A stretch of DNA of 64,000 nt. Source: Bacteroides caecigallinarum (GTDB lineage: Bacteria; Bacteroidota; Bacteroidia; Bacteroidales; Bacteroidaceae). Below the pieces are notes generated by a model. The model did no database searches. It was given only the letters and a program-made list of their open reading frames with translations, and was not told the origin of the DNA. Shown here in pieces: positions 8,319-17,418 of this stretch (position 1 is its first letter; each line of letters begins with the position of its first letter). The stretch is taken from the NCBI RefSeq assembly GCF_016901995.1, contig NZ_JACJLE010000007.1:1-64000 (forward strand). Reading direction: 5' to 3'. A program made the translations under genes and the position numbers.

Positions 8319-10889
8319 ATGAACAGAATTATATCAATAATCCTTCTGTTTTCTACAATATGCGTTTCATCAATAAATGCACAAGGCAGAGTCACCGTAG
8401 AAGACATGATGGAGCAGGTGAAGAGTATCTACCCTGTAAGCTTTGTTTACGACTCGTCAATAAAGCTGAACATACCGTATTCAGGCAAGAAACCAAGTAT
8501 GGTAAGCCTTGAAAACAGCCTTGAAACAATATTCAGCAATACCGGCATCAAATGGGAGATAAACGGTGACTACGTGATACTGAAAAGACTGTCGTCATAT
8601 ACATTGAGCGGATATATCTATCAGGAGAACGGCGAGACAGTGATAAACGCCACAGTCTGGGACATCACCTCCAATACAGGCACACTGACAAACGAACATG
8701 GTTTCTACAGTCTTACACTCAACGAAGGTAAACATAAAATCCGTTTCTCGCATATCAGCTGCGGTGAGCAAACGGAAGATATTACACTAAAAGGAAACAA
8801 ATCGCAGAACATATACCTGAAAGCTGATTACCGCATAAATGAGGTGGTGGTTACTGCCGACCTAAACTCCCCTATCTACACTACGCAGACCGGAAAAGTT
8901 TCGCTTACAGCAAAGGACTTTGTAAGCGGAAACAACTTCATGAGCTCGCCTGATGTAGTGAAGAAGCTTCAAAGTCTGTCGGGAGTAGCCAGCGGTACGG
9001 AGCTAATCTCCGGACTTTATGTACACGGCGGAGGGAACGACGAGAACCTTTTCCTGCTCGACGGTACACCACTCTATCAGGTGAACCATGCCGGAGGACT
9101 GTTCTCTGCATTCAATACTGACATTGTAAAGAACATCGACTTCTACAAGAGCGGCTTCCCAGCCCGTTACGGCGGACGACTGTCATCGGTAGTGGATGTC
9201 CGCACAAACGACGGAAACATGAAAGAATATCACGGAAGTTTCACGCTCGGACTTCTTGAAGGCAGAATACAGTTTGAAGGACCGATAGTAAAAGACCGCA
9301 CCTCGTTCAATGTGGCTATGCGACGCACATGGATAGATTTACTCACAGCCCCCTCATTAGCCATAATGAATACAAGCAGAAGGGACAAGATAAATACAAG
9401 ATATGCCTTCCACGACATCAATGCAAAAGTTACTCACATATTTTCTGAAAAGAGTCGTGCGGATATCAGCCTGTATTCCGGTAATGATCTTCTAAAAGTG
9501 AACAACAAGGCATATTCTTATTTTTCGGAACTTTCAAATATAGACAAGTTCAATCTGCAATGGGGAAACTTCACCGCATCAGTCAACTGGAAATATATTT
9601 TTTCTCACAAACTGTTTGCAAATTTTACCGGAGTATATACCCATAACCGCTCCAAATTCGACTATCTGAGTGAAGAACGCTTGGGATATATAGAGGGATT
9701 GGACGGTGCAATAATAAAGATTCAGAACAACCATTCCACCATAAACGATTTCGGCTACAGGATGGAGTTCGACTATCGTCCCAACACATGGAACCACATC
9801 CGTTTCGGTTCAAACTATATGCGCCACATTTTCATGCCGCAGAATTTCTACTCAAAGTACGACAATGCGGCGAACAACGAACTGACAGACAGAATAAAAA
9901 GTCAGTACAAGAGTAATGAATTTACCCTCTATGCCGAAGATGACATCTCGCTTGGCAGCCGTCTGAAACTGAACGGTGGAATACACTACACCATGTTCGG
10001 TATTGCAGGTACGAAATATCACTCTGTAGAGCCACGCGCAGCAATGAACATCAAACTATGCGACAATGCAAGTTTCAAGGTTTCATATACCGAGATGAGT
10101 CAGTTCATGCATCAGCTATCGGCTACATACCTGAACCTGTCGACAGACTATTGGGTACCTTCTACTGAAAAAATCACCCCTATGAGGTCGCGACAATACT
10201 CAGCAGGAATATACAGCAGACTTCCGTATAACATCAGATTTAGCATAGAAGGTTTCTATAAGACAATGAACAATCTGATAGAATATAATGGCGATAACCA
10301 ACTCAACCCTTCTGCTGATGACTGGGAAGAGAATGTACGGACAGGAAAAGGAAAGGCATATGGTGCGGAAGCTGACATCAGTTACAGTAACGGAAAAACA
10401 TCCGTCGATGCATCCTACACCCTTTCGTGGAGCAAAAGATTCTTTCCGGACTTCCATCAGTCATGGTACCCGGACAAGTTCGACAACCGTCATAAATTCT
10501 CTATCAACCTGAGCCACAAGTTCAGCGACAGGATTGACGCATACGCATCATGGAACTTCCATAGCGGAAACCGCATGACTATCCCGACACAAAAGGTAGA
10601 AGCACCTGCCATACCCGGAACAGAGAATAAAAACGAAAGTATTATGGTTTATGAATCCCCTAACAACGTATCTCTTCCGGCTTATCACAGACTGGACTTA
10701 GGTATAAACTTCCGCAAGACCACTAAAAGAGGCTTTGAAAGAATATGGAATGTCAGTCTGTACAATGCCTATTGCAGGATGAATCCTCTGTATGCCACTG
10801 TAACACAAAAAGAAGACGGAAGTTTCGTAGGAAAAGCATACGGAGTATTCCCTATAATTCCGTCATTCAGTTACACACTTAAATTTTAA
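8319..10889 (+). CDS. TonB-dependent receptor with STN signalling domain
   Basis: An 856-residue outer-membrane transducer. A signal peptide (1-22) is followed by an STN domain (about 25-85), a carboxypeptidase-like beta-sandwich (about 92-165, LSGYIYQENGETVINATVW) and the plug (about 170-300). The plug includes NEVVVTADLN, GLYVHGGGNDENLFLLDG and SGFPARYGGRLSSVVDV. The beta-barrel closes with the terminal aromatic residues YTLKF. It imports an unidentified ligand and signals to FecR. Only 2 bp separate it from fecR. No SusD partner follows, so it is not a classic glycan Sus pair. Confidence 0.93.
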   Translation: MNRIISIILLFSTICVSSINAQGRVTVEDMMEQVKSIYPVSFVYDSSIKLNIPYSGKKPSMVSLENSLETIFSNTGIKWEINGDYVILKRLSSYTLSGYIYQENGETVINATVWDITSNTGTLTNEHGFYSLTLNEGKHKIRFSHISCGEQTEDITLKGNKSQNIYLKADYRINEVVVTADLNSPIYTTQTGKVSLTAKDFVSGNNFMSSPDVVKKLQSLSGVASGTELISGLYVHGGGNDENLFLLDGTPLYQVNHAGGLFSAFNTDIVKNIDFYKSGFPARYGGRLSSVVDVRTNDGNMKEYHGSFTLGLLEGRIQFEGPIVKDRTSFNVAMRRTWIDLLTAPSLAIMNTSRRDKINTRYAFHDINAKVTHIFSEKSRADISLYSGNDLLKVNNKAYSYFSELSNIDKFNLQWGNFTASVNWKYIFSHKLFANFTGVYTHNRSKFDYLSEERLGYIEGLDGAIIKIQNNHSTINDFGYRMEFDYRPNTWNHIRFGSNYMRHIFMPQNFYSKYDNAANNELTDRIKSQYKSNEFTLYAEDDISLGSRLKLNGGIHYTMFGIAGTKYHSVEPRAAMNIKLCDNASFKVSYTEMSQFMHQLSATYLNLSTDYWVPSTEKITPMRSRQYSAGIYSRLPYNIRFSIEGFYKTMNNLIEYNGDNQLNPSADDWEENVRTGKGKAYGAEADISYSNGKTSVDASYTLSWSKRFFPDFHQSWYPDKFDNRHKFSINLSHKFSDRIDAYASWNFHSGNRMTIPTQKVEAPAIPGTENKNESIMVYESPNNVSLPAYHRLDLGINFRKTTKRGFERIWNVSLYNAYCRMNPLYATVTQKEDGSFVGKAYGVFPIIPSFSYTLKF

Positions 10890-10912
10890 ACATACAAGTA
10901 TTTAGTACCTAT

Positions 10913-10940
10913 AAACTCAAGAACTTAAAAACTCAAAAAC
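10913..10940. repeat. Intergenic AACTCAAGAACTTAAAAACT-type repeat, copy 1
   Basis: A short AT-rich direct repeat built on (A)AACT(C/T)(A)A. A near-identical element lies at 41851-41886 in the thi operon. It sits in the spacer before the DUF4249 gene. Confidence 0.5.
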
Positions 10941-10942
10941 GT

Positions 10943-11917
10943 ATGAAATTATATATTGCATCACTACTGATTATATTATCATCGTGCACATACGAATTCA
11001 ACATAGATGATGTGGAAGCTAAAAGAAAGCCGGTAATATTCTGTATGCCAAACACACTTGGAGATACTACACTGATACAGGTATCGCAAAGCATGAATGT
11101 AAACAATAAAGGTATAAACTCTTCTGCCAAACCGGACATAACATTTAAGTTGAACGGAGTGGAAAAGGAAATAAAATATATTGACAAAGCGACAGACTTG
11201 CTCCCTGCAAATTCATACTATGTTCTTGGCAAACTGAAAGAAGGCGACAAGATAGATATGGAAGCATCATACCCGGATATGCCTACGGCAAAATCGAGTA
11301 CCGTAATACCACAGCCTTTTCCATTGGACAAATGGGATATGATTCTAAAGGACGGTTCATACGGCAGGGAAATACAGTTCCGCATATCGTTTACGGATAA
11401 TGCAGAGACGAAGGACTATTACGGAGTGAGGATTGTACACAAATATATTGACTGGAGTTATTACCCTGAATCTGGTTCAGAGTATAATGATATAGAAATA
11501 TGGGGTGAAAGGCTAAATCTTGACGAATAACCTTTATTATCAAAGAAAGTAGGTTTCGATGAGATATTCGATATACTGAAACATCATTACCAGGACATCT
11601 ATTTGTGGGACGATACCATGCTTAACGGCAAAAACTACACACTACATCTCGGTACAAGCTATTACAATAATTACGACAACGAGCATAGCAAAAGAATTAC
11701 CTATTACAAAATCTACCTCTACCGATTCTCGGAAGATATGTACAAATATCTGAAATCAGTAAACGATATAAACGACAACGAATTAGGAGAATACGGCCTT
11801 GCTCCTATCCGCAGCCACTACACAAACATAGAAAACGGTATAGGTCTTTTAGGCGGATGCAGTATTTACGAAACCGATTGGATAGAGAACCTGAAAAATG
11901 AAGAGAACGAAGAATAA
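10943..11917 (+). pseudogene. DUF4249 lipoprotein interrupted by one in-frame stop
   Basis: A 325-codon frame with an internal TAA at 11528-11530. Both halves are in the same frame and read continuously as one protein. The first 195 residues carry a lipoprotein signal (LLIILSSC, Cys about 14) and the start of a DUF4249 domain (KRKPVIFCMPNTLGDTTLIQV). The downstream 128 codons (PLLSKKVGFDEIFD onward) complete it. The stop follows Asp-Glu and precedes Pro-Leu-Leu, so one GAA-to-TAA change would explain it. DUF4249 genes often follow STN receptors. It could be a true pseudogene, a strain polymorphism or a sequencing error. Confidence 0.75.
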
Positions 11918-11939
11918 TCAATTATTTAAACATAGACTT

Positions 11940-12575
11940 ATGAAAAAGAAACTTTTACTTACAATCGCAATATCTGCAATAGTATTCGCGACATCACAGG
12001 CACAGGAATTCAGATACGGACTTTCCGGCGGCTATAACCTTAACTCTATGATAGCGAACGAATCAAAATCAGGTTTCCATGCCGGACTGAAAGGTGAATA
12101 TGCTTTCAGGGACGCCCAGAAAGGATTGTACACCGATTTCGGACTGATGATTTCATCATACGGTTGGAAATCCACACCTGCATACGAGAACGGAACCGGA
12201 AAAGAATTAGAATGGGACACAACACCTTACTACCTGAACATACCAATTCACCTTGGTTATAAATTCAAGGTCAATGACAATTTAAGCATTTTCGTAAACG
12301 CCGGTCCGTACTTCAACATGGGAATGTTCGGCAAGATGAACTGCACAACCACACATCTTGGCAGTAAGATAGAAACACAAGTATCATCAAACAATATATT
12401 CAAAGACGGACTCTCACCACGCTTCGACTGGGGAATAGGTTTCCGTGCCGGAGTGGAAATAGCGCGTCACACACAAATAGCCATAGGTTATGACTGGGGC
12501 ATGAAAAATTCTTATATGAACAACCCTGAAACCAAAAACAGAACATTTGTAGTTTCACTGACGTATTATTTTTAG
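11940..12575 (+). CDS. Outer-membrane beta-barrel protein (porin-like)
   Basis: A 211-residue exported protein. The ATG at 11940 gives a clean signal peptide (MKKKLLLTIAISAIVF, cleavage after SQA), unlike the upstream start at 11898, which overlaps the preceding gene. Alternating-hydrophobicity strands (FRYGLSGGYNL, LNIPIHLGYKFKV, IFVNAGPYFNMG) and a terminal VSLTYYF indicate an eight- to ten-strand barrel of the OmpW/OMP_b-brl_2 type. It is probably part of the ECF-controlled locus. Its cargo is unknown. Confidence 0.8.
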   Translation: MKKKLLLTIAISAIVFATSQAQEFRYGLSGGYNLNSMIANESKSGFHAGLKGEYAFRDAQKGLYTDFGLMISSYGWKSTPAYENGTGKELEWDTTPYYLNIPIHLGYKFKVNDNLSIFVNAGPYFNMGMFGKMNCTTTHLGSKIETQVSSNNIFKDGLSPRFDWGIGFRAGVEIARHTQIAIGYDWGMKNSYMNNPETKNRTFVVSLTYYF

Positions 12576-12600
12576 TTGTAAATTCTAATTCTTAATTCAC

Positions 12601-12714
12601 ATGAAGATTCTTATTCTCCTCGCAGTAATCTGCCTTTCCGCATGTCTCAGTTCATGCGGAACCACTACTTATAATCCGTATAACAAATCGGTAACTTCGT
12701 CATTTCAGTTTTAA
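12601..12714 (+). CDS. Small lipoprotein
   Basis: A 37-codon ORF with a strong lipoprotein signal: MKILILLAVICLSACLSSCG, with the lipobox at LSSC (Cys 19). It has a short Thr/Tyr/Asn tail ending SFQF. It starts 25 bp after the beta-barrel gene and is followed by a terminator-like hairpin, so it appears to be the last gene of that operon. The size, clear signal and position support it being real. Its function is unknown. Confidence 0.6.
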   Translation: MKILILLAVICLSACLSSCGTTTYNPYNKSVTSSFQF

Positions 12715-12733
12715 GCATCATTTAAATAGTGTT

Positions 12734-12763
12734 TAGGTAGTACTTTTCCCAAAGTGCTGCCTA
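12734..12763 (+). terminator. Terminator after the ECF/TonB locus
   Basis: TAGGTAGTACTTT pairs with AAAGTGCTGCCTA (two G-U pairs in RNA), followed by TTTTATT. It overlaps the stop codon of the convergent gene. Confidence 0.7.
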
Positions 12764-13054
12764 TTTTATTATAAGCACGTAAGCAACATAACATAGCAAC
12801 AGCGCCACACCAACGATCACAGCAAACTTCAGTTTCAGACGAAACAACTTGTCGTTATCAGTCCTCTCCTTTTCCACTGTATTTTTCCTTATATGGTCTA
12901 TACTGTCGGCCGACATGTCCGGAAGTTCACGTCCCTTCCCCACCTCTATGAGACGGTTACGCGTATCATTCATCCGCTCACGGTTTCTGTTTCTCAGCTC
13001 ACGGTTCTCCTTGTCACGACACATCATGTCGTTTATGCATCCTAAAGTTCCCAT
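12761..13054 (-). CDS. Small tail-anchored hypothetical protein
   Basis: A 97-residue protein using the ATG at 13054 (MGTLGCINDMMC). The frame is open further upstream but reads hydrophobic, non-conserved sequence. A charged Arg/Asn/Glu-rich middle (ENRELRNRNRERMNDTRNRL) is likely helical or coiled coil. It is followed by a C-terminal membrane helix (KFAVIVGVALLLCYVAYVLII). I do not recognise the family. It is convergent with the preceding locus. Confidence 0.55.
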   Translation of the reverse strand: MGTLGCINDMMCRDKENRELRNRNRERMNDTRNRLIEVGKGRELPDMSADSIDHIRKNTVEKERTDNDKLFRLKLKFAVIVGVALLLCYVAYVLIIK

Positions 13055-13112
13055 ACTATAATATTTTGTTCCCCTAAGGTAATAAAACTTGAGAACAAAT
13101 ACAAGCAAAAAA

Positions 13113-14279
13113 CTATACAGTCGGTTTTGATTTAACAAACTTATTGCCAAGCCATTTTCTTACAGGTTCATCATAAAGTTTCAGACATGCGTATGCCAAT
13201 GCTATACTGCCGAAATAAACCATTGCCGAAACCATCCATGTTTCCTCCAGTGTATAGAGTTTGTTCTCTATAAGCCAAGAGTAGAACACATACATCACAG
13301 GATAATGAACGGCATATAGAGGATATGATATGTCGCCCAAAAAACGACAGATAGTTGTTGATTTCTTGTCGGTAGTCTTACCTGACGCACCTATGCATAC
13401 CAGAACAGGGAATACAATTGCAATACATACCATCTCGAACACTCCGTTAAGACATACAGGTGATTTCCCTTCAATATATGGAACACAGAAAATTGCAATC
13501 AGTACAACAGTACAAATCCAGAATGCTCCCCTTATGTTGAAACTGCGGAAATTTCTTGAAACAAGCATACCGAGAGTGAAAGGGAATAGCATCCTGAGCA
13601 TACCGCCCCAAAAGTTCAGACCGTCAAGAGTCCATCCTACACCTATCATCCCGTAGCCCACTACATCAAACAATGCGAACCATGAAAGTCCAAGTCCGAG
13701 AAGAACAACCAACACTGTCAAAGCCTTATTCCCAAGACGATGAATGAAAAGAGCATAAAGAATATTGCCTATGTATTCGAAAAAGAGTGACCAGCTTGGT
13801 CCGTTGAGAGGAAACATCTCCCCATTACCACGAATATCATACCCGGCTCCCGGATATGCAGGAATAAAGAACATAGTCAGCAACAATGCCAGCATGGCCA
13901 TAGATGTAGCTACATGAGTCCCGTCCCATTTCACACCTCCCTGAATGAAAAATGCTATGAAACCTATTACAGCTCCCATTATTATCATAGGGTGAAGTCG
14001 AATAAGCCTTCGCTTGAAAAAATTCTTCAGCGTCATATTCTTTTTCCATCTGTCATCGTATGCATATCCGATAACAAATCCAGAAAGAATGAAGAAGAAA
14101 TCTACTGCCAGATAACCATGGTTAATTGTAGTAATGAGTGTTCCTCCTCCGGCAAAAGAGAATCCCTCGAAAATATGATAAAACACTACAAGCAGAGCTG
14201 CTACTCCCCTCAGTCCGTCAAGGAGTTCATAATGAGGCTTGGAATCGGAAAATGCGGCTGATGAAATATTTCCTGTCAT
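13113..14279 (-). CDS. Membrane acyltransferase (acyltransferase-3 family)
   Basis: A 388-residue polytopic inner-membrane protein with about ten hydrophobic segments. The N-terminal LLDGLRGVAALLVVFYHIFEGF contains the family's conserved His. The later FILSGFVIGYAYDDRW and RRLIRLHP are typical of this family, which O-acylates surface glycans or lipids. I chose the ATG at 14279 because the sequence before it (14318-14280) looks like untranslated DNA. The acyl acceptor cannot be predicted. It stands alone, with no glycan gene cluster nearby. Confidence 0.88.
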   Translation of the reverse strand: MTGNISSAAFSDSKPHYELLDGLRGVAALLVVFYHIFEGFSFAGGGTLITTINHGYLAVDFFFILSGFVIGYAYDDRWKKNMTLKNFFKRRLIRLHPMIIMGAVIGFIAFFIQGGVKWDGTHVATSMAMLALLLTMFFIPAYPGAGYDIRGNGEMFPLNGPSWSLFFEYIGNILYALFIHRLGNKALTVLVVLLGLGLSWFALFDVVGYGMIGVGWTLDGLNFWGGMLRMLFPFTLGMLVSRNFRSFNIRGAFWICTVVLIAIFCVPYIEGKSPVCLNGVFEMVCIAIVFPVLVCIGASGKTTDKKSTTICRFLGDISYPLYAVHYPVMYVFYSWLIENKLYTLEETWMVSAMVYFGSIALAYACLKLYDEPVRKWLGNKFVKSKPTV

Positions 14280-14360
14280 GTTGATAATAATATTAAATGC
14301 TACTGTAAATATGCGCAAATATACACAGTATCATCCAATAAAAATTTGTCCTAAATCAAA

Positions 14361-14927
14361 TTATGGTTTTTCGTTTCTCAATCTGCTGAGTGTAGAAAGG
14401 GTTATCCCCAGATACGATGCTATATATGTCAGATTAACCCTTTTACATACTTCGGGAAATTGCTTACGAAACTCCTCATAACGTTCTTTTGCCGGAAGAG
14501 CCAGTCGCTCCTTATGGCTTCGGTGCAATCTTCTGTACTCATTCTGATGTATTATCCTTCCCCAATTGCACAGTTCAAGATTTGTTTCCATAAGCCTTTT
14601 AAGATCACATATATTTATTCTGTATGCTTCCACATCCTCCAGCGTCTCAACATATTCCTCACTCTTTCTGTTATAATAAAGTTCATCCATACTGAAAACC
14701 ATACAGCCTTCCGCACCAAAAGATGTTGTATATTCCTCCCCATCGACAATCCAATATGCTCTCAACATACCTTTCTCTATGAAATAGGCATATTTACAAT
14801 ATATACCTTCCTTAATAAGCTGATATTTTTTCGGGAAACGGCAAGGCGTCAAATATGATTCCAGTTCCTGAATTGTCTGATCTGACACCGGATAATGCTT
14901 TCTGATGGTTTCTATAATATTTTTCAT
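14361..14927 (-). CDS. Crp/Fnr-family transcriptional regulator
   Basis: A 188-residue regulator with an N-terminal cyclic-nucleotide-binding-type beta-roll (residues 20-115, YFIEKGMLRAYWI, SFGAEGCMVFSMDELY) and a C-terminal HTH (VNLTYIASYLGITLSTLSRLRNE). It lacks the cysteines of FNR-type iron-sulphur sensors and has a shortened DNA-binding end, as is common in Bacteroidetes. The effector and targets are unknown. Its neighbours do not indicate a regulon. Confidence 0.88.
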   Translation of the reverse strand: MKNIIETIRKHYPVSDQTIQELESYLTPCRFPKKYQLIKEGIYCKYAYFIEKGMLRAYWIVDGEEYTTSFGAEGCMVFSMDELYYNRKSEEYVETLEDVEAYRINICDLKRLMETNLELCNWGRIIHQNEYRRLHRSHKERLALPAKERYEEFRKQFPEVCKRVNLTYIASYLGITLSTLSRLRNEKP

Positions 14928-15218
14928 TGTAGAAGTTCTAAAATAACAAATGATGTAATATATCCATCCGTGGTTAAAGTTACACAGAATTATCTTATGG
15001 AGAATACTTTTTACTTATCAATTTATATCACAACAAAAAAAGTACAAACATTATTTGTTACATTTAGTCTTCATAACTTTGAGGATTTTTTGCTTTATAT
15101 TCATTTTTTAATATACATTTCTTTCATGTCAGTAAAAGATTTATCATATTTTTTGTAAGTTCGCAGCCAATTTGGAATATAACTTGATTTATTTAAACAA
15201 ATAAAAGACAATTCTATT

Positions 15219-15923
15219 ATGAAAAAAACAGCATTATTCGTCAGTGCATTACTCATCTGCGGAATGGCTAATGCACAGTATTTCTGCACAAAGAACGGTA
15301 CGGAACTGCATTACGTAAACTATGACGAAGCTGGCCAGAGTATTTCTAATGTAACTACCACCGTAAAGAACGTTACAAATGAAGACGGTAAAACTCTTGC
15401 TGATTATTACAGCAAGACAGTGACAACCAAGACTAAAAACAACACTTCCTATTCACTGACACAATGGAGCTACGACGGTAACAATACCGTTTGCACTGAA
15501 GACCTGATGTACGAACTTTATATTGCTTCAGACTCCGACCCTGCCAAGTACGGTCCTACAGCTAAAGCAGCTCTGCAGGAAGACAAAAAGTTTGATGGAG
15601 ACAACTCTTTCACATTGTCTGATAATGCCAAAGCCGGTGAATCTATGCCGGATCGTTCATACAAACTTATTCTCAATATGCTGAAAAATGAAATTAATAT
15701 TTCAGGAGCCGCATATATGGGTAATGAAACAGTAAGTACTACAGCTGGAAAATTCGACTGTATTAAAATATCGTATCTGAAACGTACCAAGATTGTATTG
15801 AAGACTACAACCTTGAGAATCACTGAATGGTATGCAAAAGGTGTAGGACTCGTAAAATCTGAGGCTTACGACACAAAAGGTAAATCATACGGAAAGACAT
15901 TGCTGACCAAGATTGTAAAATAA
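15219..15923 (+). CDS. Exported TapB/DUF3108-like protein
   Basis: A 234-residue periplasmic or outer-membrane-associated protein with a signal peptide (1-19, ending MANAQ). The body is beta-rich and contains VSTTAGKFDCIKISYL and RITEWYAKGVGLVKSEAYD. These match the DUF3108/TapB-like fold seen in many Bacteroides proteins of unknown function. It is monocistronic and followed by a strong terminator. Confidence 0.65.
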   Translation: MKKTALFVSALLICGMANAQYFCTKNGTELHYVNYDEAGQSISNVTTTVKNVTNEDGKTLADYYSKTVTTKTKNNTSYSLTQWSYDGNNTVCTEDLMYELYIASDSDPAKYGPTAKAALQEDKKFDGDNSFTLSDNAKAGESMPDRSYKLILNMLKNEINISGAAYMGNETVSTTAGKFDCIKISYLKRTKIVLKTTTLRITEWYAKGVGLVKSEAYDTKGKSYGKTLLTKIVK

Positions 15924-15965
15924 GACTTAAAAGAAGCATAGACTAACAATTTTCTAATATATATG

Positions 15966-15996
15966 AAGGTAGCACTCTCAACTAGGGTGCTACCTT
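15966..15996 (+). terminator. Intrinsic terminator
   Basis: A 10-bp perfect stem AAGGTAGCAC / GTGCTACCTT with an 11-nt loop, followed by TGTTTTT. It lies 42 bp after the TapB-like gene. Confidence 0.85.
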
Positions 15997-16143
15997 TGTT
16001 TTTAGCCAACTTATCTCTTTGCAAAACATTTTCAAATACTACTGGAATACCATTTAAACAGAAATTAAATGCCATTTAAACGGTATTTACTATTGGCAGA
16101 TTTGTAAAAAACGAAAAACAAATAATAAAGATGCAGAAGATGT

Positions 16144-16174
16144 TTTGTAATTATTACAAGTTTCCCTAACTTTG
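16144..16174 (+). promoter_or_regulatory. Promoter of the 16219 gene
   Basis: TTTG at 16144-16147 and TAACTTTG at 16167-16174 with a 19-bp spacer, a close match to the Bacteroidetes housekeeping consensus. Confidence 0.7.
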
Positions 16175-16218
16175 ATAAAAATATCAGACTTTATATCCAT
16201 TTGTAAAAACATCTGTAT

Positions 16219-17016
16219 ATGAAATTCAGGATTATCATACTATCAGCATTTTGTCTTCTCTCGGTAGGCATATATGCACAGGAAGACAACTCAAAGTTGA
16301 GAAAGGACAGCCTGAGAGCCATAACTGATGAAAGTATTGGCATACCGGAAATGTCACCTGTAAATAATGGTATGAAAAAGCCTGAAGTAAAAGCCGAAAC
16401 GGAAATACAACAGATGGAAATACAGGAAATAAAGTTGCGCCGCCCGTTCTACATGCCGTACCATACGAACCCCTCTCCTATGTTCTACGGTGATTACAGT
16501 ACCGGAGGAATGATGGCTCCCAATCTGTATGGTTACGGTTCACAATCAACGCTGCCCGGGATTGGAAGAATAAACGAAGCGTCACTGATGTACCAATACA
16601 ATATAAATGATTATTGGGAAATACAGGCAGGACTGAATGCTACCAAGTTTAATTTCCCGTTCAGTACAGGTCAGGCTTTCGGAACATCAGGAGCTGTAAT
16701 TTACAGGCCGAATGAGAGACTGAGTTTCAGGGCTTTCGGTTCATATGCTCCGGCCAGTGCATACGGATTTCAGATGAGCAGTTTCGGAGGAACCATAGGC
16801 TATGAGTTCAACGATAGATGGGGAATGGAAGTCGGTGCAGAAAGGATATATGACCCTATGAGAGGAAGATGGGACACACGCCCTATTGCAATACCTTATT
16901 ACAAATTTAATAAGACCAAAATAGGACTGGACGTCGGAGGTATTCTTTATGAGATAATAAGAAGCGCAAAATTTAAAAATCAGGGCGGCAACCCTACAAT
17001 AATGCCGGGAAGATAA
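16219..17016 (+). CDS. Conserved outer-membrane-type hypothetical protein
   Basis: A 265-residue exported protein with a signal peptide ending GIYAQ (about residue 21). A charged linker (residues 22-75) leads to a Gly/Tyr/aromatic-rich region (FYGDYSTGGMMAPNLYGYGS) and then beta-strand-like segments (SLMYQYNINDYWEIQAGLNA, FGGTIGYEFNDRWGMEVGAER). It probably forms a small barrel or barrel-associated sheet. The family is not recognised and its function is unknown. It has its own promoter. Confidence 0.6.
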   Translation: MKFRIIILSAFCLLSVGIYAQEDNSKLRKDSLRAITDESIGIPEMSPVNNGMKKPEVKAETEIQQMEIQEIKLRRPFYMPYHTNPSPMFYGDYSTGGMMAPNLYGYGSQSTLPGIGRINEASLMYQYNINDYWEIQAGLNATKFNFPFSTGQAFGTSGAVIYRPNERLSFRAFGSYAPASAYGFQMSSFGGTIGYEFNDRWGMEVGAERIYDPMRGRWDTRPIAIPYYKFNKTKIGLDVGGILYEIIRSAKFKNQGGNPTIMPGR

Positions 17017-17076
17017 AGAATATAATGCAAATGCAGATATAATAATTAATTTACAAACAACTAAAAAGACAAGATT

Positions 17077-17352
17077 ATGCTAAGATTAAATGTATTTATC
17101 CAAGTATCGGAAGAAAACAAGGCAGAAGTGGAAAAAACAGCTAAAGAACTGGTAGCAGCATCATTGAAAGATAAAGGATGCATTGCATACGATTTCTTCA
17201 AGAGCGCAACACGCGAAGATGTTTATATGATTTGTGAAACATGGACCGACGAGGCCTCTCTGAAAGCTCATTCAGAAAGTGCACACTTCACTACGCTGGT
17301 TCCTAAGATTGAGAGCCTTGCAGCTATGAAACTTGAAAAATTCCAATTCTAA
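17077..17352 (+). CDS. ABM-domain monooxygenase (putative quinol monooxygenase)
   Basis: A 91-residue ferredoxin-like dimeric enzyme of the antibiotic-biosynthesis-monooxygenase family, related to YgiN. The conserved features are AASLKDKGCIAYDFF, the middle EDVYMICETWTDEASLKAH and the terminal SAHFTTLVPKI. YgiN-type proteins oxidise quinols, so a quinone-stress role is plausible but inferred. It precedes an SDR gene but is separated from it by a terminator. Confidence 0.8.
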   Translation: MLRLNVFIQVSEENKAEVEKTAKELVAASLKDKGCIAYDFFKSATREDVYMICETWTDEASLKAHSESAHFTTLVPKIESLAAMKLEKFQF

Positions 17353-17370
17353 AACAATAACTGACAACGG

Positions 17371-17409
17371 CGATATTATCTTTTAAAACGGATAATATCG
17401 TCTTTTTTT
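17371..17409 (+). terminator. Intrinsic terminator between the ABM and SDR genes
   Basis: A 10-bp perfect stem CGATATTATC / GATAATATCG with a 10-nt loop, followed by TCTTTTTTT. Confidence 0.85.
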
Positions 17410-17418
17410 CATAAAAAT

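Noticed and set aside
14895-15158. Plus-strand ORF of 87 codons
   Set aside because: It overlaps the start of the Crp/Fnr gene, has AT-driven Phe/Tyr/Ile composition and no family resemblance.
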